DNA of 43,790 bases from a virus. Position 1 is the stretch's first letter. Each line of letters opens with the position of its first letter. Position numbers and translations under genes: made by a program. Under the pieces are notes generated by a model. The model saw nothing but the letters and a program-made list of their open reading frames with translations. It had not been told where the DNA came from and did not search any database. Shown here piece after piece: positions 7,761-15,426 of the stretch. The DNA lies in IMG/VR virus record IMGVR_UViG_3300033145_000463, positions 1 through 43,790 of that record. The stretch is one strand, 5' to 3'.

Positions 7761-7771
7761 GGTTTTATTGG

Positions 7772-8068
7772 TTATTCTCCTTGTTGGTTAATACTTTCAC
7801 TCTGTTGCCTAAAGAACATTAGTGCATCATCAAGCGTATCGCTTTGTTCTAATTCATTTACCACCTCATCGGCAGAATAAGAGACGCTTTGTATAGATAA
7901 TGTTTGCCTATTACTTGCTTCAACCCCGCTTGCTAAGTGCTTATGTACACTGTCTAATACACATTTGTAGTTATGCTCGCCGAAGTTTTCTTTTACCACA
8001 TTACAAAACTCTTTAGTAAATTCTTTTATGCTTAAATCTTCTTTTGTAATCCATTCAGTTAAATTCAT
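7772..8068 (-). CDS. Hypothetical protein
   Basis: 98 residues, no family recognised. Helical N-terminal half (LSIKEFTKEFCNVVKENFG) and a polar, Ser/Gln-rich end. It is the last gene of the replication/NAD block and is followed by an intergenic stretch with the promoter at 7707-7738. Confidence 0.6.
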   Translation of the reverse strand: MNLTEWITKEDLSIKEFTKEFCNVVKENFGEHNYKCVLDSVHKHLASGVEASNRQTLSIQSVSYSADEVVNELEQSDTLDDALMFFRQQSESINQQGE

Positions 8069-8073
8069 CTCAT

Positions 8074-8190
8074 CTATTTATTAGTTAGTATTATTTGTTT
8101 AGTGATATCTTTGCAATTATACCAAGTGCCAGGCTTTAAGTCGTTGTCTAAAAAGTTATTGAATTTGATTGCTAAGTCTTGATTTTCCAT
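8074..8190 (-). CDS. Small hypothetical protein after the NAMPT gene
   Basis: 38 residues (MENQDLAIKFNNFLDNDLK at the start; then GTWYNCKDITKQ). The ATG lies inside the end of the NAMPT-like gene, overlapping it by 19 bases, and the stop is six bases before the next gene, so translation coupling is plausible. Unknown function. Confidence 0.5.
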   Translation of the reverse strand: MENQDLAIKFNNFLDNDLKPGTWYNCKDITKQIILTNK

Positions 8191-9647
8191 AGTTTTTTAC
8201 GTATATCGCTTAAAGATGTTTCTTTGATTAATGATCCATTAAGAAATATTGTTTGTAATAATCCAGAATTTTCTTCTTTAATAGAGCATTGATCTTTGAC
8301 TTTAATAATTCCATTTTCCTTGTAAACTTGCAATAGTCCTTTTGCTGACTTTTTTATTCCATCGTCTGTAACAGGATCTTTGTAAATATCCCTACCTATT
8401 CCATTAATTTCTCCATAAGTAGCCTTCATTGCAAATCCATAAGTATCTCTGGTATTATATTGGTAAGTATAACTACCTACTCCAAATACAATATTTGAAC
8501 TTGCAAGTCCTTTTCGTTCTAATCTTTCACATATTTCATTTGCCCTTTCTAATGTAATACTATCACCATAAATTACTCCTATATGGGAATCAAGAACCTT
8601 ATATCCTTTAGAATTTCTTGTACCGCTAAATGTCTCCCATAATAATTCTACAACTCCTTTTCCTGTTGGCGATTGTGGAGCCGGATCAATTTCTGGCCTG
8701 TTAATACCACAAATTATTTCAACAGGATCGCCGCTATCTGGACGAATAACAACCTTCCCGTTTCTTGATAATATTTCATTCTTTAGTTTTGGTAAAAATC
8801 TTGTACACACCCTCCATAAATTCCATGTATCAGAAACAATGCTAACAAGTCCATTTGGATAAGTTTCTGTAATCAATCTCTTAAATGTCCCTATCTCATC
8901 ATCCATAGTGCCCATACTCATAACAGAATGTTCGGTTGCCGGAATACTCACTGCCACCATTTCCTTTGATGGATCAGCATTATAATATTCTTTAAGGTAA
9001 TAGACAGCAGGGATAGTGTCAGAACCAACAAACGAAAGAAGATGTCCTGCTCCACTTGCCATAGCCGCCTCTAATCCGCTCATTCCTCTCATAGAGAAGT
9101 CGTGAGCCTGAAAAGGAATATGATCTTTATTATCACAAGTTTTATCAGACCATTTCGTTAATATATCTTTGTATTCTTTAGCAATAGTAGATGAAGTCAT
9201 TGGCAGCCATAATTCCGTTGACATTATTGTTTCAAGAAAGTTTGTAATCCAAAAGAATTCTGGTAGTGTATTTACAATTGTAAGCATAGGAACACCAATA
9301 GGACAAACAGTACCTTCCGGTAATGCTTTTACTTTTATGGGTAAATATCCTAAGTCATGTAAATCTTCTACATGTTTAGTATTAGCTTTTTCTCCGAAAT
9401 AATTAAAATACCCTTCTTTAAAAGAATTTATAACCTCTATTTTCGGGAGGCTAAAGAAGTTTTCGTCAAAGTGTTTGGTTATTTTCTTCAAAAAAGCTTG
9501 TATTCCAAACACTACAACTCCGTTTTTTGTAGCTGCATACTTATCGCTTCTCGGCGTCCAATTAGAATACACCTTATTCGTTCTTTTTGGATATTGAAAT
9601 GGATGGCTTTGCTTATACGCATCTGATACTAATAAACTATTTATCAT
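8172..9647 (-). CDS. nadV: Nicotinamide phosphoribosyltransferase homologue (NAMPT/Namat)
   Basis: 491 residues, the full length of NAMPT. Family marks: DAYKQSHPFQYP (9-20), FSMRGM (184-189), GSDTIPAV (208-215), the catalytic-His region SIPATEHSVM with H240, VSDTWNLW (271-278) and IRPDSGDP. NAMPT joins nicotinamide to PRPP to give NMN. In the phage pathway NARP1 a homologue instead joins nicotinamide to ADP-ribose pyrophosphate, giving NAD+ directly. Its ATG overlaps the stop of the PRPP-synthetase-like gene (ATGA), and no NMN adenylyltransferase is in the window, which favours the NARP1 reading. The substrate cannot be told from sequence by eye. Confidence 0.92.
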   Translation of the reverse strand: MINSLLVSDAYKQSHPFQYPKRTNKVYSNWTPRSDKYAATKNGVVVFGIQAFLKKITKHFDENFFSLPKIEVINSFKEGYFNYFGEKANTKHVEDLHDLGYLPIKVKALPEGTVCPIGVPMLTIVNTLPEFFWITNFLETIMSTELWLPMTSSTIAKEYKDILTKWSDKTCDNKDHIPFQAHDFSMRGMSGLEAAMASGAGHLLSFVGSDTIPAVYYLKEYYNADPSKEMVAVSIPATEHSVMSMGTMDDEIGTFKRLITETYPNGLVSIVSDTWNLWRVCTRFLPKLKNEILSRNGKVVIRPDSGDPVEIICGINRPEIDPAPQSPTGKGVVELLWETFSGTRNSKGYKVLDSHIGVIYGDSITLERANEICERLERKGLASSNIVFGVGSYTYQYNTRDTYGFAMKATYGEINGIGRDIYKDPVTDDGIKKSAKGLLQVYKENGIIKVKDQCSIKEENSGLLQTIFLNGSLIKETSLSDIRKKLWKIKT

Positions 9648-10489
9648 AACTGTATTTTAAATTGATTAATATTATCTATATCTTTAAATGAATTAGTGCA
9701 AAATACTTCATTGAAGTGCTTATTAAGCTCTTCAATCCCTTTGCTGAAAATTCCATGAGTAACGAATAAATATAAGTTCCCTGCATTTTTCTTTTTCAAC
9801 TCTTTGGCTATTCCGATAAATGTGCCACCACCATCACATATATCATCAACAATTAAACAGCATTTTCCTTTAATGTCATTTGCAAAAACTTCAAATCCTG
9901 TCAATGTTCCTGTTTTCGTATCTCGAATTTTATCACATTTAATTATTTCATGAAACAGTCCTGTCTCCATTAATTTATTTGCTTTCTTATTAGCCCCTGC
10001 ATCTGGAGATATAAGAGTTATTTCAGCATTATCATATTCAGCAATATAATGATAAGCCCACTCTACATACTCATTATTTGGTATATTTTCACAATTATTT
10101 ATTAATGCAGGAGCTACGTCTGAATGAGAATCTAATGTGTAAACTTTATCAAAATTCATAGAATTAATAAGATTGGCAAATACTTTCAAGCTAAACGATT
10201 CTCCTTCTTCACATTTTCTATCCTGTCTTGCATAAGGAATATATGGCATAACCAAATCGAAAACTTTTATTCCTGCTTGCTTCAATGCGTCATATGTTAT
10301 TAGTAATTTAATAATATCATCTCCGGTTGTAATTCTGGCAGTTATTATAACCTTAACTACTTTTTTAAAGTCAATATTAGTGTTTAACTTAATATGCCAC
10401 TCGCCACCATTAAACTGAAACATATCGTATTCAATTTCAGGTTGAACAACTGGAGTAAACTGTGAATCTAAATTTAATGTACGTGTCAT
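9644..10489 (-). CDS. prs: PRPP-synthetase homologue (Prs or ADPR-pyrophosphate synthetase)
   Basis: 281 residues, shorter than bacterial Prs (about 315). Motifs: FNGGEWHIKLN (26-36), PYARQDR (85-91), TLDSHSD (118-124), SPDAGANKKA (161-170), flexible-loop DKIRD (186-190) and the PRPP-loop VDDICDGGGTF (214-224). Prs moves a pyrophosphate from ATP to ribose-5-phosphate; in NARP1 a Prs-like enzyme (Adps) does this to ADP-ribose. The LDSHSD segment departs from the usual VDLHAEQ, so substrate change is possible. Four-base overlap with the NAMPT gene shows that the pair is expressed together. Confidence 0.9.
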   Translation of the reverse strand: MTRTLNLDSQFTPVVQPEIEYDMFQFNGGEWHIKLNTNIDFKKVVKVIITARITTGDDIIKLLITYDALKQAGIKVFDLVMPYIPYARQDRKCEEGESFSLKVFANLINSMNFDKVYTLDSHSDVAPALINNCENIPNNEYVEWAYHYIAEYDNAEITLISPDAGANKKANKLMETGLFHEIIKCDKIRDTKTGTLTGFEVFANDIKGKCCLIVDDICDGGGTFIGIAKELKKKNAGNLYLFVTHGIFSKGIEELNKHFNEVFCTNSFKDIDNINQFKIQL

Positions 10490-10513
10490 AACTTCTATTA
10501 TTTAATTAAACAT

Positions 10514-11215
10514 TCATTTCTTTCCTTTGTGACTTTCCGGTAGTGTTTTTCTCCGATCTAAGCCTATAAGCTCAACATAGTTAAACATTTCGTTAAATCT
10601 GCTTACCATCTCAACTCCATACCATTGCTTACACCTATCCCAGTCGTAATTGCTTGTAATGATACATGGAATTCCGCGCCTTTGAAACTTCAGGTATTCC
10701 ATTTCTAATACTAAATTCATCACATTTATTCGCTCTCCAAAGCAAACAACCTCTTTTTGATCTTTCGTTCCCTCCCGTCCTAAATCATTATAAGTATTTA
10801 TAATCTTGTCGTTTTTTGTCAAGTCAAATTTTGTCAAGTCAGCTTTATAGCTAAAAACGATTTCCAACACTTCATTGACCTCGAAATTCTTATTATAGCT
10901 ACTGTTATTTTTCTTATACCATTGCGATATAACCTCAAAAACCATTATAGCAAGTGATTTTCCACGCCCTACATTTGACTTAATATAAAGTCCTTTTTTT
11001 AAATCAATCTTGTCTGGTATATTAAAAAACCAATGATATAACGTATTAAAAAAATCCTTATTTTCACTATCAATAACAAACTCAGGCCTTATTGCTGTAC
11101 CAATTTGTATTATTATTTCCTTGAATTTGTCCGCAGGGAAATTAAAGCGATCTGTACGAAATTTAATATTTCCGCAACTCTGTAAAGCGTATTTTATGGT
11201 TTTGTTGTCTATCAT
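10514..11215 (-). CDS. DnaC-like helicase-loader ATPase
   Basis: 233 residues. Walker A variant SNVGRGKS (80-87, first Gly replaced by Ser), Walker B-like YNDLGRE (142-148), sensor 1 ITSNYD (186-191) and a candidate Arg finger SRFNEM (205-210). This is the AAA+ layout of DnaC/DnaI loaders, which place the replicative helicase on DNA. It follows the replisome-organizer-like gene by two bases, a common pair in phages that use the host helicase. No phage helicase or polymerase is in the window, so host replication proteins are likely recruited. Confidence 0.8.
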   Translation of the reverse strand: MIDNKTIKYALQSCGNIKFRTDRFNFPADKFKEIIIQIGTAIRPEFVIDSENKDFFNTLYHWFFNIPDKIDLKKGLYIKSNVGRGKSLAIMVFEVISQWYKKNNSSYNKNFEVNEVLEIVFSYKADLTKFDLTKNDKIINTYNDLGREGTKDQKEVVCFGERINVMNLVLEMEYLKFQRRGIPCIITSNYDWDRCKQWYGVEMVSRFNEMFNYVELIGLDRRKTLPESHKGKK

Positions 11216-11217
11216 AA

Positions 11218-11922
11218 TTATTCAATGCTTTCGTCTAATGCAAGATTTTTTACAGGCTTATCAGCTCCTTTTACTTTTTCGATTACCCAGTTCAGTATCG
11301 CATGGTAATCTGATTTGTATTTCTTTCCTGAAGATGCTTTGTAATTATTCAGAGCTTCAATGAATTTTTTAGTGTTTAGTTCTCCATGTCCGGTAATTAG
11401 TTTTTCATGCTCAGATTTTTTTAAAGAAACAAATTCGCTATATTTTTCTTTTTCATCTTTACCTTTATTTTCATCTTCATTTTCAATTACATCTTCATTA
11501 TTTGCTTTAGGTTTTGCTTTAGCAAATTTTCTATTCTTTTTTTGTGTTTTTAATCCCCCCTCTTTACCTGACGATGCTCTTGATTCTGATACACTTGCAT
11601 CTTTAATCATTCTATTACAAAATAGTATATCATTATCGGTTTTTAGGATTTTTTCTTCAATAAGTTCAGATAGTCCGGTTTCAATTTCAAGCAAATCGAA
11701 CGGAAGTAGTTTAGCAAGCATTAAAGCAAAATTTTTTATTTGCTTGTCGGTTTGCTTAAACTTTTGCTTTAGCAAAATAGTTCCATAATTTTCTTCTTTG
11801 TGCATTATACACATGATATTTATCATAATTCCATGAGCGGTTGCAGAGCATAATTTCAGCTTATTATTACTAAGCCAATCCCCAACATAAAAAGGAATAT
11901 AAGGTTGGTTAGTTAGTGCCAT
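11218..11922 (-). CDS. Replisome organizer / DnaD-like replication protein
   Basis: 234 residues. The first 110 residues (PYIPFYVGDWLSNNKLKL, then AHGIMINIMCIMHKEEN) match the winged-helix start common to phage replication initiators of the DUF1376/DnaD sort. A Lys/Glu/Asn-rich linker (130-160) leads to a C-terminal helical part ending YKSDYHAILNWVIEKV, typical of the DnaD-like domain that binds helicase loaders. It starts at the last base of the GIY-YIG gene and is followed by the DnaC-like gene. Confidence 0.75.
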   Translation of the reverse strand: MALTNQPYIPFYVGDWLSNNKLKLCSATAHGIMINIMCIMHKEENYGTILLKQKFKQTDKQIKNFALMLAKLLPFDLLEIETGLSELIEEKILKTDNDILFCNRMIKDASVSESRASSGKEGGLKTQKKNRKFAKAKPKANNEDVIENEDENKGKDEKEKYSEFVSLKKSEHEKLITGHGELNTKKFIEALNNYKASSGKKYKSDYHAILNWVIEKVKGADKPVKNLALDESIE

Positions 11923-12218
11923 TACGTATGTCTTACATTTAATATTGGCTTGTGTTTTTTTATCATTTCTATTTCTTTATTTCTATAATCATCAGTAATC
12001 ATAGAGCCTGTGCAGATATATAATCCTAAATTTGATAAAGAATTATATAATTTTCTGTATAAATGATTAGGGCTCATCACTCTTTTATGAATATTTTTAC
12101 TTGATCCTATATATAATATTTCTTCTTTATAATCACTATTAAAGGCAATTACGCAATAAACCCCAGATTCAAAAGGCGGCCCTAATGGAGATATTTTAAA
12201 ATCTTCTTTATAGTCCAT
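11922..12218 (-). CDS. Free-standing GIY-YIG endonuclease
   Basis: 98 residues from the ATG at 12218 (MDYKEDFKIS). Motifs in order: GVY (19-21), YIG (36-38), R46 after the K-rich helix, metal-binding Glu in NKEIEMI (80-86) and PILNVR (91-96), which fits the GIY-YIG nuclease core. No separate DNA-binding domain, so site choice is unclear. A TTG start nine codons earlier lies in the T-rich end of the leader hairpin and is unlikely. The leader (12224-12346) is strongly structured. Confidence 0.8.
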   Translation of the reverse strand: MDYKEDFKISPLGPPFESGVYCVIAFNSDYKEEILYIGSSKNIHKRVMSPNHLYRKLYNSLSNLGLYICTGSMITDDYRNKEIEMIKKHKPILNVRHT

Positions 12219-12223
12219 AATGT

Positions 12224-12346
12224 AAAAAAAAAGAAAGTCCGTCAAGTTGGCTAAGAACTGCTACGTGCTACGCCGGTCATCAGGACTTCTATATTGTTAA
12301 TATGTGAATTTTGATTTTTAGCATCGTAGCAGTTTTTCAATTTGAC
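12224..12346 (-). promoter_or_regulatory. Structured leader with long inverted repeat and T9 tract
   Basis: On the minus strand AACTGCTACG with GCTA pairs with TAGC and CGTAGCAGTT (12319-12334 with 12256-12270), and an outer GTCAAATTG pairs with CAACTTGAC (12338-12346 with 12241-12249). The roughly 22-bp stem is followed by TTTC and nine T (12224-12232), six bases before the ATG at 12218. This is the form of an intrinsic terminator or attenuator in front of the replication/NAD operon. Confidence 0.6.
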
Positions 12347-12395
12347 CGCAATATAAACATTAATTATTCGTTTTGCAAATTATTCCGGTTATTTT

Positions 12396-12578
12396 TTAAG
12401 TATATACATATCCGCAGTCATGGCATATATCGGCTTTATCGGTAATAGTAACCTCTGTGCTTCCACAACTAACACATTCACCATGTTCTTTTAAATTCCA
12501 CGTGCCTTTTATTAGCTCATAGCTATTAGGTTGTAAGTTTGAATAATCATTTCCATCTGAATATATTATTTTTTTCAT
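12396..12578 (-). CDS. Small zinc-ribbon protein
   Basis: 60 residues. C-terminal half carries CVSCGS (36-41) and CHDCGY (52-57), a classic four-Cys zinc ribbon like those in small nucleic-acid-binding proteins. ATG overlaps the stop of the preceding gene (ATGA). Function unknown. Confidence 0.65.
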   Translation of the reverse strand: MKKIIYSDGNDYSNLQPNSYELIKGTWNLKEHGECVSCGSTEVTITDKADICHDCGYVYT

Positions 12579-12757
12579 TTCACATCCTCCTTATAAACAT
12601 AAATAACTCCCGTAATTATACAGCTTTTTAAGCCGTTTTCCTTCTCGTATTTATCCGATGCGACAACATCACAGTTGCAATCTACTGTGAATATACAGTT
12701 GTCATTGTCGGTGCATTCACCGGGCATTGCGAGTACTTCTTTATTGTCGTTTTTCAT
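12575..12757 (-). CDS. Small Cys-containing hypothetical protein
   Basis: 60 residues with five Cys (GECTD, NCIF, CNC, SCI), no family recognised. It lies four bases after the gene at 12761 and overlaps the zinc-ribbon gene. Confidence 0.55.
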   Translation of the reverse strand: MKNDNKEVLAMPGECTDNDNCIFTVDCNCDVVASDKYEKENGLKSCIITGVIYVYKEDVK

Positions 12758-12760
12758 GGC

Positions 12761-12928
12761 TTATACTTTCCTAATGTTTGATTTATGAAAATGTGTTGAC
12801 CATTTATTTGTGCCAACTAAATAATAATCTGGGTTGTCTTTATGGATACCTTCTACTATTGCTTTTTGCCATACGCATCCAATTAATACTTTTACGTTTT
12901 CGTCTTTTTCAAATCCTTCGTTTTCCAT
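12761..12928 (-). CDS. Small hypothetical protein
   Basis: 55 residues (MENEGFEKDENVKVLIGC at the start; GTNKWSTHFHKSNIRKV at the end). Beta-rich with two Trp. Codon use and spacing fit the small-gene operon; below the size usually listed. Unknown function. Confidence 0.55.
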   Translation of the reverse strand: MENEGFEKDENVKVLIGCVWQKAIVEGIHKDNPDYYLVGTNKWSTHFHKSNIRKV

Positions 12929-12936
12929 AATTTTAT

Positions 12937-13170
12937 TTAAAATGGTATTTCGGCAATATATCCGTATTTATCAAGTATTTTCAACACCTCTGCCCAGCTA
13001 ATATAGAATCTTTCTCCATTAGTAGTTATATGTTCACGACATTTCTTTTCTATTTTGTCACCAATTTGCTGCACTTCCCCATCAGGTTTGTAGCACATAT
13101 ATCCATCATCAGAGCCTTTACAGTCTTTAGACTTAAACATAGCGCAATGATCTTTACATTTTGGTTTCAT
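12937..13170 (-). CDS. Small Cys-rich hypothetical protein
   Basis: 77 residues. Cys at the N-terminal end (PKCKDHCAMFKSKDCKG), then CYK and KKCREH; five or more Cys with His suggest a metal site. C-terminal part is helical. Function unknown. Confidence 0.6.
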   Translation of the reverse strand: MKPKCKDHCAMFKSKDCKGSDDGYMCYKPDGEVQQIGDKIEKKCREHITTNGERFYISWAEVLKILDKYGYIAEIPF

Positions 13171-13184
13171 AGCTTTAAAGTTAG

Positions 13185-13490
13185 TTAATTGATCTTATTC
13201 TCGCAATTTAGAATTTCTGACCCAAATATTTCGACTAAATTTCTTTCTTTGACTAAGTCGCTTCTGATTGCCTTATTTTTGTGGAAAGCAGTATGGCAAT
13301 CATTGCATAAATATATCAGATTTATTCTATTATGTAGCATTTTATGTCCGGGTTTTTCGCTGCGAAATATCAGATGGTGAAAATGGTAAATTATCTTGTC
13401 ACTTCTTTTGCAATGCCCACAAAAGATATAACCAAATTCGTCTAACATTTCATGTTTTAACTCTGCTTTTGATTTGTCAAGTTGCGTCAT
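13185..13490 (-). CDS. HNH endonuclease-like protein (NinG-like position)
   Basis: 101 residues. CGHC (24-27), the HH of the HNH core at H38-H39, HNRINL (53-58), CNDCH (62-66) and H70 form a zinc-stabilised HNH fold. It overlaps the NinB-like gene upstream by four bases; in lambdoid phages NinB and NinG are likewise neighbours and help recombination. Cutting activity on branched DNA is inferred from that context, not shown. Confidence 0.75.
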   Translation of the reverse strand: MTQLDKSKAELKHEMLDEFGYIFCGHCKRSDKIIYHFHHLIFRSEKPGHKMLHNRINLIYLCNDCHTAFHKNKAIRSDLVKERNLVEIFGSEILNCENKIN

Positions 13491-13885
13491 ATTCTATCGG
13501 AATAAAATTCTTTGAAAGCCTCAAATTCCAAATCTTTCGGGTCAGGCAATTTAATACCAAGCTCAGAACTTGCAAAAACAATTATCTTTTCAATATAATC
13601 AGTAAACTGCTTTGTATCAAGTTCTGTTGTTGACTTTATGATATTATGATACTCTCCGCCAAACTCTATGTTTTTGGCTTGTAAATATTTTGATTTGAAA
13701 ATAAAGTGCAAGTCATCTTTATCTTGACCTGTTTCGTCTTCGATACATTTGAGGTATAAAAAATACAATCTGTTTTGTGAGAGCGTCCTAATTTCCCTAT
13801 GCTCTTTTATAGAAACCCGCTTACCTTTCAATAAAATCGGTCTGACAAAGTCTAATATCTTATGTTCTTTGTTGAATATTGGCAT
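13487..13885 (-). CDS. NinB-like recombination protein
   Basis: 132 residues. RTLSQNRLYFLYLKCIEDE (33-51) resembles the R-S-x-x-Q-N-R start of NinB/Orf-type recombination mediators, followed by a DLH motif and a helical C-terminal half. Start overlaps the previous stop and its end overlaps the HNH gene, so the three are one translation unit. Assignment is by pattern; an unrelated phage family with the same QNR motif is possible. Confidence 0.55.
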   Translation of the reverse strand: MPIFNKEHKILDFVRPILLKGKRVSIKEHREIRTLSQNRLYFLYLKCIEDETGQDKDDLHFIFKSKYLQAKNIEFGGEYHNIIKSTTELDTKQFTDYIEKIIVFASSELGIKLPDPKDLEFEAFKEFYSDRI

Positions 13886-14058
13886 TACTCACTAATTTTC
13901 TCAAATTCTGCGTTAAAATCACTCAATTCCATAACATAAATGTTCTTAAATTTCCGGTCAAAATAAATTATTCCATCACACCAATTGCCGTTAATTTTCA
14001 TCTTGCAAGTGTCCTGAAGGTTAATTTCTTCCTGTGTATATCGGTTTTTGTGTTTCAT
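13885..14058 (-). CDS. Small hypothetical protein
   Basis: 57 residues (MKHKNRYTQEEINLQDTC at the start). Its last base is the first base of the NinB-like ATG (TAATG), which supports coupled translation. Mixed alpha/beta, no motif. Confidence 0.55.
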   Translation of the reverse strand: MKHKNRYTQEEINLQDTCKMKINGNWCDGIIYFDRKFKNIYVMELSDFNAEFEKISE

Positions 14059-14558
14059 TTAACACCCTTTCGAAACAAAAGCCACTCTTTATTACTGAAA
14101 TTTAACAGCTTTTTTTCTCCGCTTTTATTCCAATCTGCCAGTAAATGCGCAACTACATAGACACTTTCCTTTGCGAAGCCAGTAACCGTATATCTATATA
14201 TTGCATCTCTGAATTTAAACCTCGTACATATTCGACGCCCGTTCAGTATAAATGGTTTTAGCTTTGCATATTTTTCATAGCTTTTTATAGCAGAATTATT
14301 TTTAACAGAAGTGGCAGTAATATAAAACTCCTCGCCGTAACCACTTCTATTCTGATTGCAGCCAAACCAATAGCCACCACTCATATTTGCTTTAATATCT
14401 TCAAAATCATTTTCGCCAAACTCCATATTAGCCATAATTGCGAGACTTACAACACTATCCATTAGTGCGTTTATTCTCGAATAAGAGTTTGTTTTCTCGT
14501 TGTCCCAGGCATATTTTATAAATTTATATGCTACCGATTCTTTATTTTTTGTTTCCAT
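14055..14558 (-). CDS. Hypothetical protein
   Basis: 167 residues, basic, no family recognised. Contains an aromatic, Gly-rich middle (GGYWFGCNQNRSGYGEEF, 61-78). It lies downstream of the 70-bp element copy A and the 28-codon ORF. No promoter is visible in 14559-14659, so it likely depends on transcripts reading through the element. Confidence 0.65.
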   Translation of the reverse strand: METKNKESVAYKFIKYAWDNEKTNSYSRINALMDSVVSLAIMANMEFGENDFEDIKANMSGGYWFGCNQNRSGYGEEFYITATSVKNNSAIKSYEKYAKLKPFILNGRRICTRFKFRDAIYRYTVTGFAKESVYVVAHLLADWNKSGEKKLLNFSNKEWLLFRKGVK

Positions 14559-14572
14559 AATTTTTGCTTATT

Positions 14573-14659
14573 CTAAATAATTCTTTGAAATATTCTTGCG
14601 ATAGTCATGCTAATTTCTTGTAAGATCATACCGAGTATTGTGCTATAAGTAATTTCCAT
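14573..14659 (-). CDS. Possible 28-residue peptide after repeat copy A
   Basis: ATG one base after the end of the 70-bp element; peptide starts MEITYSTILGMILQEISMT. It might be a leader peptide or chance. No counterpart follows the other copy of the element. Confidence 0.2.
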   Translation of the reverse strand: MEITYSTILGMILQEISMTIARIFQRII

Positions 14660-14729
14660 CTACTGCGAAAAGCCCGGCACTCGAAAGTAGTCGGACTTCT
14701 GTCTGCAAGAATTTGCAGAAACTTGCAGG
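14660..14729 (-). repeat. 70-bp structured element, copy A
   Basis: Identical over 70 bases to the reverse complement of 26383-26452. On the minus strand it starts one base after the stop codon of the methyltransferase gene. It folds as two hairpins: CTGCAAG/CTTGCAG, then a stem AAGTCCG..CGGGCTT capped by ACT-TTCG-AGT, followed by TTTTC. The second part looks like an intrinsic terminator with a UUCG loop. Confidence 0.9.
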
Positions 14730-14730
14730 G

Positions 14731-15369
14731 TTAAAATACTGATAGCCTCATTTGTGACTGGTGTATTTTCAATCTCTTTTGAGCTGCCTCAAAATATTCC
14801 AGATCTATTTCACAAGCTGTTAAATCAAAGTCTAAATTGTGGCAAGCGATACCAATTGATAAACTTCCGAAATGGGTATCGAGTATTTTGTCTCCTTCTT
14901 TTGCGTAGTTCATTAAAAGCCATTCGTATAATTTGACAGGTTTTTGAGTTGGGTGGAATTTTGATTTTTTATCCAAATATGCACTGTACCTAAAAATTCG
15001 TGAGGCCTTATCAAATGAAGTCCAAGCAAATTCACAATCTGCAAAAGATAATCCTTTCGGTATTTGTTTATCCCAAATCATATAGTGTTTACATGGTGGT
15101 AAATCAAAATAATTACCACCCCATACAATTTGATTCTTGCTAACTCGAGTCAGTTCGTTAAAATATTCATCAGTTGGCGTGTTTTTATCCCAGTCTTTTG
15201 CTTTCCATACCCTATTCTTTGCTTTAGACGCTTTTTTTGATTTACCTATACCCATATTCATATTTGCCAAATCAAGTCCATACGGAGGATCGACAATTGC
15301 CAATTCAAAATAATTATCTGGAGCATCTTTCATTAGCTCCATGCAATCTATATTGTGCAATTCTATCAT
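14731..15369 (-). CDS. DNA methyltransferase (beta class, N6-adenine or N4-cytosine)
   Basis: 212 residues. DPPYGL (27-32) is catalytic motif IV, HPTQKPVKLYEWLL (139-152) motif X, and THFGSLSIG (165-173) the SAM-binding motif I. The order IV-TRD-X-I marks the beta class. Such solitary phage enzymes often protect the genome against host restriction or set a regulatory mark; no restriction enzyme is nearby. A palindrome at 15415-15426 and a weak promoter lie upstream, and the 70-bp element follows the stop. Confidence 0.88.
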   Translation of the reverse strand: MIELHNIDCMELMKDAPDNYFELAIVDPPYGLDLANMNMGIGKSKKASKAKNRVWKAKDWDKNTPTDEYFNELTRVSKNQIVWGGNYFDLPPCKHYMIWDKQIPKGLSFADCEFAWTSFDKASRIFRYSAYLDKKSKFHPTQKPVKLYEWLLMNYAKEGDKILDTHFGSLSIGIACHNLDFDLTACEIDLEYFEAAQKRLKIHQSQMRLSVF

Positions 15370-15372
15370 TCT

Positions 15373-15404
15373 GCAATTTACTTATTAAAATGTTAAATCA
15401 ATTA
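15373..15404 (-). promoter_or_regulatory. Weak promoter candidate for methyltransferase gene
   Basis: TAAATTGC (15373-15380) sits where a -7 box should be, counting from the palindrome with the spacing seen at 7749 and 22420; the -33 place (15401-15404) reads TAAT in place of TTTG. Poor core elements with an upstream palindrome would suit an activator-dependent promoter. Transcripts would begin at the ATG (15369). Confidence 0.3.
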
Positions 15405-15414
15405 CTTGGTCGTA

Positions 15415-15426
15415 TGTTACGTAACA
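15415..15426. promoter_or_regulatory. 12-bp perfect palindrome TGTTACGTAACA (copy 3)
   Basis: Fully symmetric. It overlaps the stop codon of the DnaA-like gene and lies upstream of the methyltransferase gene. Flanks (TATGTTAC and CAGGT) match the copy at 7749. Confidence 0.55.

Noticed and set aside
12216-12245. TTG start for the GIY-YIG gene, adding nine residues
   Set aside because: The extra codons fall in the T9 tract and leader stem; the ATG at 12218 gives a normal domain start.
12241-12346. Hammerhead ribozyme (CTGATGA is present in the loop)
   Set aside because: The GAAA partner and the three-stem layout are missing; the long outer stem is not compatible with the hammerhead core.
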